This document shows positions 9,352 through 17,830 of a stretch of 64,000 nt of DNA, one piece after another. This DNA comes from Gordonia sp. (in: high G+C Gram-positive bacteria) (GTDB taxonomy: Bacteria > Actinomycetota > Actinomycetes > Mycobacteriales > Mycobacteriaceae), in contig NZ_JAGQTN010000041.1 in assembly GCF_020438995.1 (NCBI RefSeq), forward strand, positions 48,486 to 112,485. Direction: 5' to 3'. Numbering within the stretch: position 1 is the first letter of the stretch; each line of letters starts with the position of its first letter. The position numbers and the translations under genes are program-made. The notes beneath the pieces were generated by a model. It worked only from the letters and a program-made list of their open reading frames with translations, was not told the origin of the DNA and did not search any database.

Positions 9352-12099
9352 CTAAAGAATCCGCCGGTCACCGAATTTCAGGCCACCGCCCGCATAGACC
9401 TTGCCGCCGGCGATGACGGGAGCGCCCGGGTACTGGCCCGTCGACGGGACACGCATCTGCCACGTCGGACTCGACTTGTCCTTGCCGAAGACCATCAGCT
9501 CCTGGGAACCGGCACCACCGTAGGCGGGCTGCGAGAGCATCGCGAACGACGAGCCGTCGCCGCCGAGCGGTGATCCGGCCTGGCCGCCCTTGGGTGGCAC
9601 GTATATCGGGCCGCCCGATCCGTCGGAGGCGTTGAACCATTCGAACTCGTTGGCCGAGGAGGTGAGCACGATCGTGTCCCCCAGACCCTGCACGGACGTG
9701 ACGGACCGCGATTGATAACTCTTCTCCCACAGCTTCTTTCCCGACTCCGGGTCGAAGGCGGCGATGAGGCGGTCGTCGGTGTTGACCAGGACCGGCACCG
9801 GCGGGACGTCGGCCGGTATCGCGCTGTCGGTGGGCAGCGACGGCAGGGTCCACTGCCCGGACAGCTCGGCGGTGATGTTGCCGGTGCCGTCGTAGAAGGT
9901 GAACTGCGGCGCGACGGACGAATCGGAGCCGGTCTTGCGGATGACGAAACCGTTCCGGAAAGGAAGCCATAGCTCATCGGTGTTGTCGTCGGAGAACGCA
10001 TAGATGGTGTCGCCGGCGGCTATCTGCCGCAGCGTGATGTTTCCCGCGTCGTCGACGAGGTTGATCACCGGTGACCCGTTCACCGGCGGATACACCGAGC
10101 GTGTCCGGACACCGCTTTGGGAGAAGTTCTTGCCCTTGGCCGAACCTGAATACACGCCGTTGCTCGAGACCAGAATGTAGTCCGGGCCGGTCACCGCGAA
10201 CGCGGTTCCCTCGGCGTCGGCCTTGTTCACGGTTCCCTTCGTGAGGTCGACGATGTAGGGCTGCGGGTTGCCGGTGTCCGATCCCCAGCAGGCCACGGTC
10301 GAGGACTTGGCGTCCCCGAGCTGTTGGCAGCGTGTGATCGTGATGGTCTTGTCGCTGAGCGTTAGGGTACGTTCGGTCTTCCCGTCGGCGGTATCGAGGA
10401 TGCTGAGAATGGTTGCGCCGGAATCGATCTTGCTAACCGCGACGGCATATGCCGGTGTGCCGCCCACGATTCCGAGGTCTTCCTGATAATTGTCGGACAG
10501 GACCTTCGGATTCCACGTCCACAGTGGTTCGGTGCGTGCGGTTTTCAGATTCACGGTGGTCGAGGTGCCGGACGGGTCGTCGTCGGAGGTCAGTACCCAG
10601 GCGGCGATGCACACCACCAGAACCGCCACCAGCACGAGTGCGCCGATCAGTGGTCCCCGCCGGCGGAGGCCGCCGCGTTCGACCGGCGGTGGCATCGCCG
10701 CCGGCCCGGACCGCGGGGAGGCGAGATCGCCCGACAGGGACTGCGCCCGGTGTGGTTCGGGGCGGGTTGTCGACACCCGCGTGCGGGGTGCCGGGGGGGT
10801 GCCGGCCGGGGCCGACCGGCGGGCGGTAGGGGGCTGAGCCGACCCCGGTCGGGGTGGCCGGGGCTGTGGTGGTTCGGGTGGGGTCGGCCCCTGGTACGCG
10901 CCACGAGGGGCGGTCGGCTGCGCGGCCTGGTAGGGCGAGGCGAAGCGCTTGGTGGGGGGTGCCAGATCCTCGGTGGGACTGGTCCGGTTGAACCTGGTGG
11001 TCGTCGGATCCTGTTCGGGGCGGGCCTTCGGCTGTCCGCTGAGCAGTTTCGACTGGGGATAGGGGAGTTGCTGGACAACCCGGGGATCCTTCCGGGTGGT
11101 TGCCCTCGGAGGCTCGGGCGCGGGCGGACGGCCCGGCGGTGCTGTGCCTGGCTGTGGTGTGCCCGGCTGTTGCGTGCCCTGCTGTGGTGTGCCCGGCTGC
11201 GGTGTGTTCGTCGGGGGGATCAGTGTCTGTGCCGCCATCTTCGCGGCGGTGGCTCCCGGTGCCGGCGCGGGGGTGGCCACGGCCTCGGCCAGGGCGGCGG
11301 CGAAACCGCGGCTGTCGGGGTAGCGGTCGTCGCGGTTCTTTGCCAGCGCGCGGGTGAGCACGGTGTCGACTGCGGGGGTGATCCGTCCCGGAGCGCGGTC
11401 GGCGGCCATCGGGATCGGGTCGCGTACATGCGAGACGGCGATAGCCGCGACGCTGGTCCCCATGTAGACGTTGGTGCCGGTGAGCAGCGCGAAGCTGGTA
11501 CAGGCGAGCGCGTACTGGTCGGCTCGGGCGTCGACAGCGCGGCCCTGCAGTTGCTCGGGGGCGGCGAACGCGACCGTGCCCAGGGCGATGCCGGTGCCGG
11601 TCAGCTTGGTGACGCCGTCCCCGGGGTAGGCGATGCCGAAGTCGGCGAGCTGTGCTCGTCCGTCCTCGTCGAGCAGGATGTTGGCGGGTTTGACATCGCG
11701 GTGGGTGAGGCCCCGGCGGGCGGCGGCGTCGAGGGCGTCGGCAACCTGGGCGATGATGCGGGTGACTTCGGTGGGCGGGAGTGGGTCGTCGCTGACGTGC
11801 CGCGTGAGGTCGTGGCCTTCGATGTACTCGAAGGCGATCCAGAGGCGGCCTTCGCTTTCGCCACGGTCGTGTACACCGACGATGGACGGGTGCCGCAGCG
11901 CGGCGACGACATCGGCTTCGCGTTCGAAGCGTGCGCGGTATTTGGGATCCTCGGACAGATGCGCGGCGAGGACTTTGAGCGCGTCGTGGCGCGGCAGCCG
12001 GGGGTGGCGGGCCAGGTACACCTCGCCCATCCCGCCGGCGCCCAGTTCGCGCTCGATGGTGTAGCCGGCGAACACGTCGCCGGGACTGAGCCTGCTCAC
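9352..12099 (-). CDS. Membrane Ser/Thr protein kinase with extracellular PQQ-like sensor domain (copy C)
   Basis: This is the largest of the three paralogues at 915 residues. The kinase domain (GAGGMGEVYLA, HRDVKPANILL, DFGIAY, APEQLQG) is joined by a long linker very rich in Pro, Thr and Gln (about residues 280-475, including the repeat GTPQQGTQQPGTPQPG) to a transmembrane helix (LIGALVLVAVLVVCIAAWVL). The outer domain keeps TRCQQLGD but has lost the FDCYDG cysteine found in A and B (FNASDGSGG here). Such drift fits a different ligand. The start is GTG 12099, with 90 bp between it and copy B's start region on the other side. Confidence 0.9.
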   Translation of the reverse strand: MSRLSPGDVFAGYTIERELGAGGMGEVYLARHPRLPRHDALKVLAAHLSEDPKYRARFEREADVVAALRHPSIVGVHDRGESEGRLWIAFEYIEGHDLTRHVSDDPLPPTEVTRIIAQVADALDAAARRGLTHRDVKPANILLDEDGRAQLADFGIAYPGDGVTKLTGTGIALGTVAFAAPEQLQGRAVDARADQYALACTSFALLTGTNVYMGTSVAAIAVSHVRDPIPMAADRAPGRITPAVDTVLTRALAKNRDDRYPDSRGFAAALAEAVATPAPAPGATAAKMAAQTLIPPTNTPQPGTPQQGTQQPGTPQPGTAPPGRPPAPEPPRATTRKDPRVVQQLPYPQSKLLSGQPKARPEQDPTTTRFNRTSPTEDLAPPTKRFASPYQAAQPTAPRGAYQGPTPPEPPQPRPPRPGSAQPPTARRSAPAGTPPAPRTRVSTTRPEPHRAQSLSGDLASPRSGPAAMPPPVERGGLRRRGPLIGALVLVAVLVVCIAAWVLTSDDDPSGTSTTVNLKTARTEPLWTWNPKVLSDNYQEDLGIVGGTPAYAVAVSKIDSGATILSILDTADGKTERTLTLSDKTITITRCQQLGDAKSSTVACWGSDTGNPQPYIVDLTKGTVNKADAEGTAFAVTGPDYILVSSNGVYSGSAKGKNFSQSGVRTRSVYPPVNGSPVINLVDDAGNITLRQIAAGDTIYAFSDDNTDELWLPFRNGFVIRKTGSDSSVAPQFTFYDGTGNITAELSGQWTLPSLPTDSAIPADVPPVPVLVNTDDRLIAAFDPESGKKLWEKSYQSRSVTSVQGLGDTIVLTSSANEFEWFNASDGSGGPIYVPPKGGQAGSPLGGDGSSFAMLSQPAYGGAGSQELMVFGKDKSSPTWQMRVPSTGQYPGAPVIAGGKVYAGGGLKFGDRRIL

Positions 12100-12191
12100 C
12101 GGTGAATCTTTAAGTGGTCAGCGACCCACTATGGGAGTGGCTCGGCCCTTTTTGACGACACGGATCGTCCGCGACGGGTCCGGGCGGGTCG

Positions 12192-12350
12192 TCAGGCGGA
12201 CAGCAGACGCCGGAGCTCTGCCTGGGTGACGAGGCGCTCGGCCTCGGCGGGGAACATGCGTGCAGAACGGGTGCGGGTACGCCTGGTAGCCCCGAACGGG
12301 CGGATCCGTGCGGCGCCACGACCGTTCTGGAACGTCGGGGTCAGCTTCAT
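12192..12350 (-). CDS. Small basic protein of 52 residues, function unknown
   Basis: ATG at 12350 opens a 52-residue frame beginning MKLTPTFQNGRGAARIRPFG and ending AELRRLLSA. Third codon positions are almost all G or C, unlike the other frames across this stretch, which supports real coding. The first half is rich in Arg and Thr (pI clearly basic) and the second is a likely amphipathic helix. A GAGG lies about 12 nt upstream. It could bind nucleic acid or ribosomes, but this is only a guess from composition. It lies 93 bp downstream of the divergently unrelated S4 region and upstream of the kinase cluster, on the same strand as the kinases. Confidence 0.55.
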   Translation of the reverse strand: MKLTPTFQNGRGAARIRPFGATRRTRTRSARMFPAEAERLVTQAELRRLLSA

Positions 12351-12667
12351 GACAGGTCACATCCTCGTTTACTACGACAACAACCGACGCTGAGTACTCT
12401 AGCGAACAATTCACTATCGCGAAGTTTGCGCGAGATTGAGCTAGCGCCACGCTTGGCACACCGGGTTGCCCGACATGCGTGATATAGATCGACCCTCACA
12501 CGGCATTTCGTTACCAAAGGCTAAGAAAATCGCCTCACCAGTTGCTTCAGTAACACCAGTAACAAGTGTGCGCAACGTCATAGGGGTAAACCGGGAGAGG
12601 CGGATCACAAACCCATCCCCGCCGTGATGTTTGCCGAAAAGTGGCGTTCGCGTGTCGGAAGAGGGTG
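12351..12667. other. Intergenic stretch, 317 bp
   Basis: No convincing gene on either strand. It must hold the promoter of the 52-residue gene. The sequence is less GC-rich than its neighbours and contains the direct repeat CAGTAACA twice (12548-12555 and 12557-12564, 9-bp period) flanked by GTTGC and GCAAC, which could form a hairpin or a tandem regulator site. A riboswitch was considered but no known consensus was recognised. Confidence 0.4.
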
Positions 12668-12880
12668 TTACGCACGGGTGACGCGGGCCGACTCGCCGTC
12701 GATCTCGACGACGTCGCCCACCGAAAGCTGCCGGCCGCGGCGGACCTCCGGCTCGCCGTTGACCCGGACCAGCCCGTCGGCGAGAACACCCTTGGCGTCG
12801 GCACCGGACTCGACCAGGTTGGCCAGCTTGAGGAACTGCCCCAGCCGGATCGAATCGTCGGAGATCGGCACATCGAACAT
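12668..12880 (-). CDS. Small S4-domain RNA-binding protein
   Basis: The 70-residue protein is a single S4 RNA-binding domain: the helix-turn part IRLGQFLKLANLVESGADAK is followed by VLVNG-like and VGDVVEIDG strands (VRVNGEPEVRRG, LSVGDVVEIDG). Proteins of this size belong to the YaaA/YlmH-related group that binds rRNA or tRNA; a ribosome-associated role is likely but unproven here. The ATG follows GATACT by 7 nt (complement at 12888-12893), so the mRNA is probably leaderless. It is divergent from rraA. Confidence 0.85.
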   Translation of the reverse strand: MFDVPISDDSIRLGQFLKLANLVESGADAKGVLADGLVRVNGEPEVRRGRQLSVGDVVEIDGESARVTRA

Positions 12881-12887
12881 GCCGACC

Positions 12888-12970
12888 AGTATCGCCGACG
12901 GACCCGCCAGGACGAACTTGACCGCAGAACTTACCCGCGGGTAGGCACAGGCGTTCTCCGCGCCTATGCT
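12888..12970. promoter_or_regulatory. Divergent leaderless promoters for the S4 gene and rraA
   Basis: Minus strand: GATACT (complement at 12888-12893) lies 7 nt before the S4 ATG. Plus strand: TATGCT at 12965-12970 lies 8 nt before the rraA ATG. Neither gene has a Shine-Dalgarno match; -35 elements are weak. Confidence 0.5.
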
Positions 12971-12978
12971 TGTTCGGC

Positions 12979-13470
12979 ATGAGCGATCTCACATTCACCG
13001 CCACGGCAGATCTCGTCGACGAGATCGGCGCTGACGTGCGCAGTTGCGACACCCAGTTCACCCAGTACGGGGGCGTCCGCGAGTTCGTCGGCCGGGTGAG
13101 CACGGTGCGCTGCTTCCAGGACAATGCCCTACTCAAGTCCGTTCTGAGCGAACCCAACCCCGGCGGTGTGCTCGTCATCGATGGCGACGCCTCGGTGCAT
13201 ACCGCGCTCGTCGGCGACATCATCGCCGAACTCGGCCGTTCCAACGGCTGGGTCGGCATCATTGCGCACGGCGCGATCCGGGACGCCAAGACCATCGGCG
13301 GCATGGAGATCGGCGTCAAGGCGCTCGGCACCAACCCCCGTAAGTCCACCAAGACCGGCGCCGGCGAACGCGACGTGCCGCTGTCCATCGGCGGCATCAC
13401 CTTCAACCCCGGCGACATCGCCTACTCCGACGACGACGGCATCGTGCTCGTCGCTCCCGAGAACGCATAG
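12979..13470 (+). CDS. rraA: RraA family protein (RNase E inhibitor / oxaloacetate decarboxylase-HMG aldolase fold)
   Basis: The 163-residue protein matches RraA along its length, with the substrate/metal motif region [24 protein letters not shown]. Family members either inhibit RNase E or act as 4-hydroxy-4-methyl-2-oxoglutarate aldolase / oxaloacetate decarboxylase; the bacterial proteins of this type were once misnamed MenG. Which role applies cannot be decided from sequence. The start is taken at ATG 12979 because TATGCT at 12965-12970 predicts transcription from that base; TTG 12970 is less likely. gabD2 follows 58 bp downstream. Confidence 0.9.
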   Translation: MSDLTFTATADLVDEIGADVRSCDTQFTQYGGVREFVGRVSTVRCFQDNALLKSVLSEPNPGGVLVIDGDASVHTALVGDIIAELGRSNGWVGIIAHGAIRDAKTIGGMEIGVKALGTNPRKSTKTGAGERDVPLSIGGITFNPGDIAYSDDDGIVLVAPENA

Positions 13471-13528
13471 TCGCCCCGACCGACAGGCCCGCCACGGCGT
13501 GCGGGCGAATTTGCCACAGGAGGCAATC

Positions 13529-15082
13529 ATGGCCAAGCCAACCCCCGAAACCTTCGACCGGCTCCGCGAGCTGGCCGCCATCGACAAGCCCGATGACCGC
13601 GGCACGCGGCCCGTCCTGGAGGCGTTCAGCGGCGCCGAGATGACAACCATCCCCGTCGCCACCGCCGAGGATCTGCAGACCGCCGTCGACCGCGCCCGCG
13701 TGGTGCAGGAGGGCTGGGCCCAGCTTTCCGTCGCCAAGCGTGCCAAGGTGCTCGACGCGTTCGCAGAACTCGTGCACAAGCATGCCGGCGAACTCATGGA
13801 CATGGCGCAGGCGGAGACCGGCAAGGCTCGCAGCTACGCGCAGGAAGAGGTCCTCGACGTCGCGCTGACCGCCCGCTACTACGCCACCAACGGACCCAAG
13901 CTGCTCGCCGAACACAAGGTCAAGGGCATGCTGCCCGGCGCCACCAGCGTCCGCGTGCGCTACCAGCCCAAGGGCGTCGTCGGTGTCATCAGCCCGTGGA
14001 ACTACCCGCTGACCCTGGCCGTGTCCGATGCCGTCGCCGCGCTGATCGCCGGCAACGCCGTGGTGATCAAGCCCGACAGCCAGACGCCGTACTGTGCGCT
14101 CGCGCTGGCCGAACTGCTGTACCGGGCGGGTCTGCCGCGCGAACTGTACGCCGTGGTCCCCGGTCCGGGCGGCGTCGTCGGGCAGGCCATCATGGCCACC
14201 ACCGACTACGTGATGTTCACCGGATCGTCCGAGACCGGCGCCTCGCTCGCCGAGCAGGCCGGTCGGCGACTGATCAGCTTCTCCGCCGAACTCGGCGGCA
14301 AGAACCCGCTGATCCTGACCGCCTCGGCCAACCTCGACGAGGCCGTCCCGGGTGTGGCGCGCGCCTGCTACTCCAACTCGGGGCAGCTGTGCATCTCGAT
14401 CGAACGGATCTACGTCGACAAGGCGATCGCCGACGAGTTCACCACCCGCTTCGCCGAGTACGTCAAGAACATGACCCTCGCCGCGACCTACGACTTCAAC
14501 GCCGACATGGGTTCGCTCGCCTCGGCCGCGCAGGTCGACACCGCCGAGGCGCACGTGCAGGACGCGGTCGCCAAGGGTGCGACGATCGTCGCCGGCGGCA
14601 AACGCCGCGCCGACCTCGGCCCGTTCTTCTTCGAGCCGACCGTCCTCACCGGCGTCACCGAGGAGGCCACCTGCTACGCGGCCGAAACCTTCGGGCCCGT
14701 CGTCTCGATCTACCCCGTCGACTCCACCGACGAGGCGATCAAGCGCGCCAACGACACCGAATACGGCCTCAACGCCAGTGTCTTCGCAGGTAGCAGCGCC
14801 GAGGCCAACGCCATCGCCGACCAACTGCGGGCCGGTACCGTCAACATCAACGAAGGCTACGCCGCTGCCTGGGCATCGACCGCGGCCCCGATGGGCGGCA
14901 TGGGTATCTCCGGAGTCGGCCGCCGCCACGGTGCCGAGGGCCTGCTCAAGTACACCGAACCCCAGACGATCGCCGAACAGCGCTTCCTCGGCATCGACCG
15001 CGCCCCCTTCGTCCCCCAGCACATCTACCGAGCCATCACCCCCACAGCCGTCCGCGCCCTCAAGTACCTCCCCGGCCGGTAA
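13529..15082 (+). CDS. gabD2: Succinate-semialdehyde dehydrogenase (NADP+), GabD2 type
   Basis: The 517-residue aldehyde dehydrogenase oxidises succinic semialdehyde to succinate. It has the family signatures VISPWNYPL, FTGSSETG, the general-base glutamate in SAELGGKNPL and the catalytic cysteine in NSGQLCISIERI. Length and sequence agree with the mycobacterial GabD2 enzymes that serve as an alternative route from 2-oxoglutarate or GABA to succinate. The ATG at 13529 follows AGGAGG by 6 nt, one of the few strong Shine-Dalgarno sequences in the window. A long hairpin follows the stop. Confidence 0.93.
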   Translation: MAKPTPETFDRLRELAAIDKPDDRGTRPVLEAFSGAEMTTIPVATAEDLQTAVDRARVVQEGWAQLSVAKRAKVLDAFAELVHKHAGELMDMAQAETGKARSYAQEEVLDVALTARYYATNGPKLLAEHKVKGMLPGATSVRVRYQPKGVVGVISPWNYPLTLAVSDAVAALIAGNAVVIKPDSQTPYCALALAELLYRAGLPRELYAVVPGPGGVVGQAIMATTDYVMFTGSSETGASLAEQAGRRLISFSAELGGKNPLILTASANLDEAVPGVARACYSNSGQLCISIERIYVDKAIADEFTTRFAEYVKNMTLAATYDFNADMGSLASAAQVDTAEAHVQDAVAKGATIVAGGKRRADLGPFFFEPTVLTGVTEEATCYAAETFGPVVSIYPVDSTDEAIKRANDTEYGLNASVFAGSSAEANAIADQLRAGTVNINEGYAAAWASTAAPMGGMGISGVGRRHGAEGLLKYTEPQTIAEQRFLGIDRAPFVPQHIYRAITPTAVRALKYLPGR

Positions 15083-15100
15083 TCCGCGCTCCCGCGACTG

Positions 15101-15154
15101 AAACTGCGTCCCGCTTATCGGATATCGAGACATCCGATAAGCGGGACGCAGTTT
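15101..15154. terminator. Long perfect hairpin between convergent genes
   Basis: A 23-bp perfect inverted repeat (15101-15123 and 15132-15154) has an 8-nt loop. The outer arm ends in AAA...TTT, so it can act as a bidirectional terminator for gabD2 and the convergent DUF6474 gene. Confidence 0.75.
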
Positions 15155-15169
15155 GCTACGCGGGACGGA

Positions 15170-15865
15170 TCAGGCGCGCACGCCGAGGCGGGCCAGGACG
15201 TCGGCGTCGATGGCGCCCAGCTCGGAGTCGATGGAGGCGTGGGCGGCGCGGCGCTGGGCCGACGGCATTGTTTCGGCGGCGTCCACGGCGATGGCGAGGT
15301 TGTCCAGGCGGGTACCGATGGCCGCGACGAACTTGTCGGTGTCGGCCGACGGATCCTTGGCCGGGACCTGCTTGAGGGCGCCGCGGGCCGATTCGATGCG
15401 GGCCGACAGCGGGGCGCCGTGGCCGGAGTACTGGGCGAGCAGTTCCGGGGCGACACCGGCGCGGGTGGCCTTGAACTGGTTGAGTTGCTCACGGGCGACG
15501 ACCGCGCCGCGGTAGGCCAGCGGTGCGACCACCGGGGACACCAAGCGGGCCACGGTCAGATAGCGCTTGATGTTGGCGGGGGTGACCTTGCGGGACTTCT
15601 CGTCGGCCTTCTGCTTGGCCTCGATCGCCTTGGTCTCGGCCTTGGCGGCCTTGGTCTGCGCCTTCGACGCCTGCTGGGCGTTCTTGCGCTCGGCCTTCAG
15701 GCCCTTCTTGTGGAACTTGTGCTCGTCCTTGAGGCTCTTCTTCTGCGCCTTGCGCTGCTCGGCGTGCTGCACCTTCGCCTCGAGCTTGGCCTTGCGTTTG
15801 AGGGCCTTGGCGTCCGCCCGTCGCTGCGCACGGGTCTTTCCATCTGACGACGAGAACAATCCCAT
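15170..15865 (-). CDS. Lys/Ala-rich coiled-coil protein, DUF6474-like
   Basis: The 231-residue protein begins MGLFSSSDGKTRAQRRADAK at ATG 15865, preceded by AAAGG. Residues about 10-110 are a highly charged Lys/Ala/Glu coiled coil; the remainder is a helical domain (VARLVSPVVAPLAYRGAVV is possibly membrane-associated). It resembles an actinobacterial family of unknown function (I recall DUF6474). No catalytic motif is visible. It converges on gabD2 and is divergent from the nuclease gene downstream. Confidence 0.7.
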   Translation of the reverse strand: MGLFSSSDGKTRAQRRADAKALKRKAKLEAKVQHAEQRKAQKKSLKDEHKFHKKGLKAERKNAQQASKAQTKAAKAETKAIEAKQKADEKSRKVTPANIKRYLTVARLVSPVVAPLAYRGAVVAREQLNQFKATRAGVAPELLAQYSGHGAPLSARIESARGALKQVPAKDPSADTDKFVAAIGTRLDNLAIAVDAAETMPSAQRRAAHASIDSELGAIDADVLARLGVRA

Positions 15866-15979
15866 CACGGGCCTTTCAGCAGTTGTTGTCCCGGAGTCTG
15901 TTGTGCCGGGTGGGCGAACCGTGGGCCGCCGGTGACACGCCCCGGGCCCGCCTCGATACAAGCATTACATAGGGTCGAT

Positions 15980-17830
15980 GTGAACGAAGGCACGCCGGAA
16001 CCAGATGTGGAGTGGTGGATGCGAACGGTGCTTCATCCGCGGGACCTCGCGGGCTGCGAGTATCGCCTGGCCCTCGACAGCGCCGCCGCCCGTGAAGGCG
16101 CAGCAAGTCCTGATGCCGGACCGGTCGCCGACACCCCGTCGGTGGCCCGGCGCAAGGCCGCAGCGGCCGATCATCGCGAACGGGTCCGCGACATGCTCGC
16201 GGACCTGCACCGCGACGATCCGGGCGCCTTTCGCATCATCGACCCGGACGCCGGACGCGGCGAACGGATCGCCGCAACGCGGCAGGCCTGCGCCGACGGG
16301 GTGCGATGGATCTGGGGTGCGACGCTGCCCACCGACCGGGAGCGGGGCCGCCGGGGCGACAGCGAACTGCTGGTCCGGGTGTGTCACGACGGCCGAACCT
16401 GGGCACAGGACAGGCCCGACCTCGACGGGAAAGCCGGGTACGTTCCGGTCATCGTCGTCAACCATCGCGTCACCTATCCGGCCCGCAATCAGGGCGGCAC
16501 CGGACAGGACGGCGCAGACGCGCCGAAGCTGACCACGAGCCCGCTCGACCATTGGCGGCCTGTACCCGATCGGACGCGGGGTTCGCGCAGCAACCGCCGC
16601 GACCAGCTGCGGCTGGCGCAGCTCACCGAGATGCTGATCGACCTGGGGCTTTCCCCAGGTCCCGCCGACCTGACCGTTCTCGGCGAACCGGATGAGGATG
16701 CGGTGACCGATACCGGGCCCGAGATCCCGGTATGTGCGCTGCCCGCAGGGGTGATCGGCCTCGACGCGGACTGCATCGTCGTCAGCGATATGGGGCCGGT
16801 CCTCGATGATTACGATAAGGTCTTCGCCCGCAGACAGGCCGTCGCCACCGGCGAAGCACACACCGAGCCGCACCGCATCGCCGAATGCCGCGGCTGCATC
16901 TGGTGGCCGCACTGCGAGGCCGAACTGCTCGACCGCCGCGACGTCAGCCTCGTCGTGCGGGGAGCGCAGGCCGACGCGCTGCTCGGCGTGGGCATCGCCA
17001 CCGTCGACCAGCTCGCCCGGTACACGGGGGAACCGCCGGTCGACTGGGCGGGCGGATCGTTCGACGACGCCGTGGTCACCGCGGCGGCGTGGCTCGCCGA
17101 CGTTCCGCTGATCCGGCGGGTCCGCACCCCGAGAATCCACCGCGCCGACATCGAGGTGGACGTCGACATGGAGAGCTTCGGTGAAAGCGGCGCCTACCTG
17201 TGGGGCACCCTGCTGACCGACACCACCGACCCGGACGTACCCGTGCGGTACCGGCCATTCGTCACCTGGACGCCACTGCCGACCGCCGACGAGGCGCGCT
17301 CGTTCGCCGAGTTCTGGACATGGCTGTGCACGCAGCGCGAACGTGCCGCATCGGGCGGGAAGACGTTCGCCGCCTACTGTTACTCACAGCAGGCCGAGAA
17401 TCGGTGGCTGCTCGGCTCGGCCGACCGGTTCGCCGGGATGCCGGGCATCCCCACCCGTGCCGACGTCGAGGCATTCATCGCCTCCGAACAGTGGGTCGAC
17501 GTGTTCGAGGCCGTCGGCGACAACTTCATCAGCACCGGAGGCAAAGGCCTCAAACGCGTCGCACCGATCGCCGGTCACCGCTGGCGCGATCCCGAAGCCG
17601 GCGGTGAGGCGTCGATGGACTGGTACGCCGCGGCCGTCGGCCTGACGGGCCGGACACCCGACCACGACCAGCGCACCCGACTGCTCCACTACAACGAGGA
17701 CGACGTCGTGGCCACCAAGGTGCTGAGGGAATGGATGACCGGTCCCGAGGTCGCCGACATCCCGCACGTCGATGATCTGCGGCCTGCCGGGACCGCCGTC
17801 CGCCCGTCAGACTCGGGCGAGGGCGCGTAG
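15980..17830 (+). CDS. TM0106-family RecB-like nuclease with RNase H-like domain
   Basis: About 616 residues. The first half matches the RecB-like (PD-(D/E)XK) nuclease fold of the TM0106 family and contains the Fe-S-type cysteine cluster CRGCIWWPHCEAE. The C-terminal half is a YprB-like RNase H / DEDD exonuclease domain with acidic residues in IEVDVDMES near its start and HYNEDDVVATKVLREW near its end. A role in DNA or RNA processing, possibly repair, is likely; substrates are not known. GTG 15980 is the first plausible start; ATG 16019 would remove about 13 residues. Its last 24 bp overlap the convergent Gly-rich gene. Confidence 0.75.
   Translation: MNEGTPEPDVEWWMRTVLHPRDLAGCEYRLALDSAAAREGAASPDAGPVADTPSVARRKAAAADHRERVRDMLADLHRDDPGAFRIIDPDAGRGERIAATRQACADGVRWIWGATLPTDRERGRRGDSELLVRVCHDGRTWAQDRPDLDGKAGYVPVIVVNHRVTYPARNQGGTGQDGADAPKLTTSPLDHWRPVPDRTRGSRSNRRDQLRLAQLTEMLIDLGLSPGPADLTVLGEPDEDAVTDTGPEIPVCALPAGVIGLDADCIVVSDMGPVLDDYDKVFARRQAVATGEAHTEPHRIAECRGCIWWPHCEAELLDRRDVSLVVRGAQADALLGVGIATVDQLARYTGEPPVDWAGGSFDDAVVTAAAWLADVPLIRRVRTPRIHRADIEVDVDMESFGESGAYLWGTLLTDTTDPDVPVRYRPFVTWTPLPTADEARSFAEFWTWLCTQRERAASGGKTFAAYCYSQQAENRWLLGSADRFAGMPGIPTRADVEAFIASEQWVDVFEAVGDNFISTGGKGLKRVAPIAGHRWRDPEAGGEASMDWYAAAVGLTGRTPDHDQRTRLLHYNEDDVVATKVLREWMTGPEVADIPHVDDLRPAGTAVRPSDSGEGA

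Noticed and set aside
12501-12540. DtxR-like match TTACCAAAGGCTAAGAAAA (about 12514)
   Set aside because: Only 12/19, isolated and not placed on a promoter; used as a guide to the chance level of such matches.
13403-15133. 576-codon minus-strand frame opposite gabD2
   Set aside because: Shadow of the GC3-rich gabD2 frame with low-complexity translation and no start signal.
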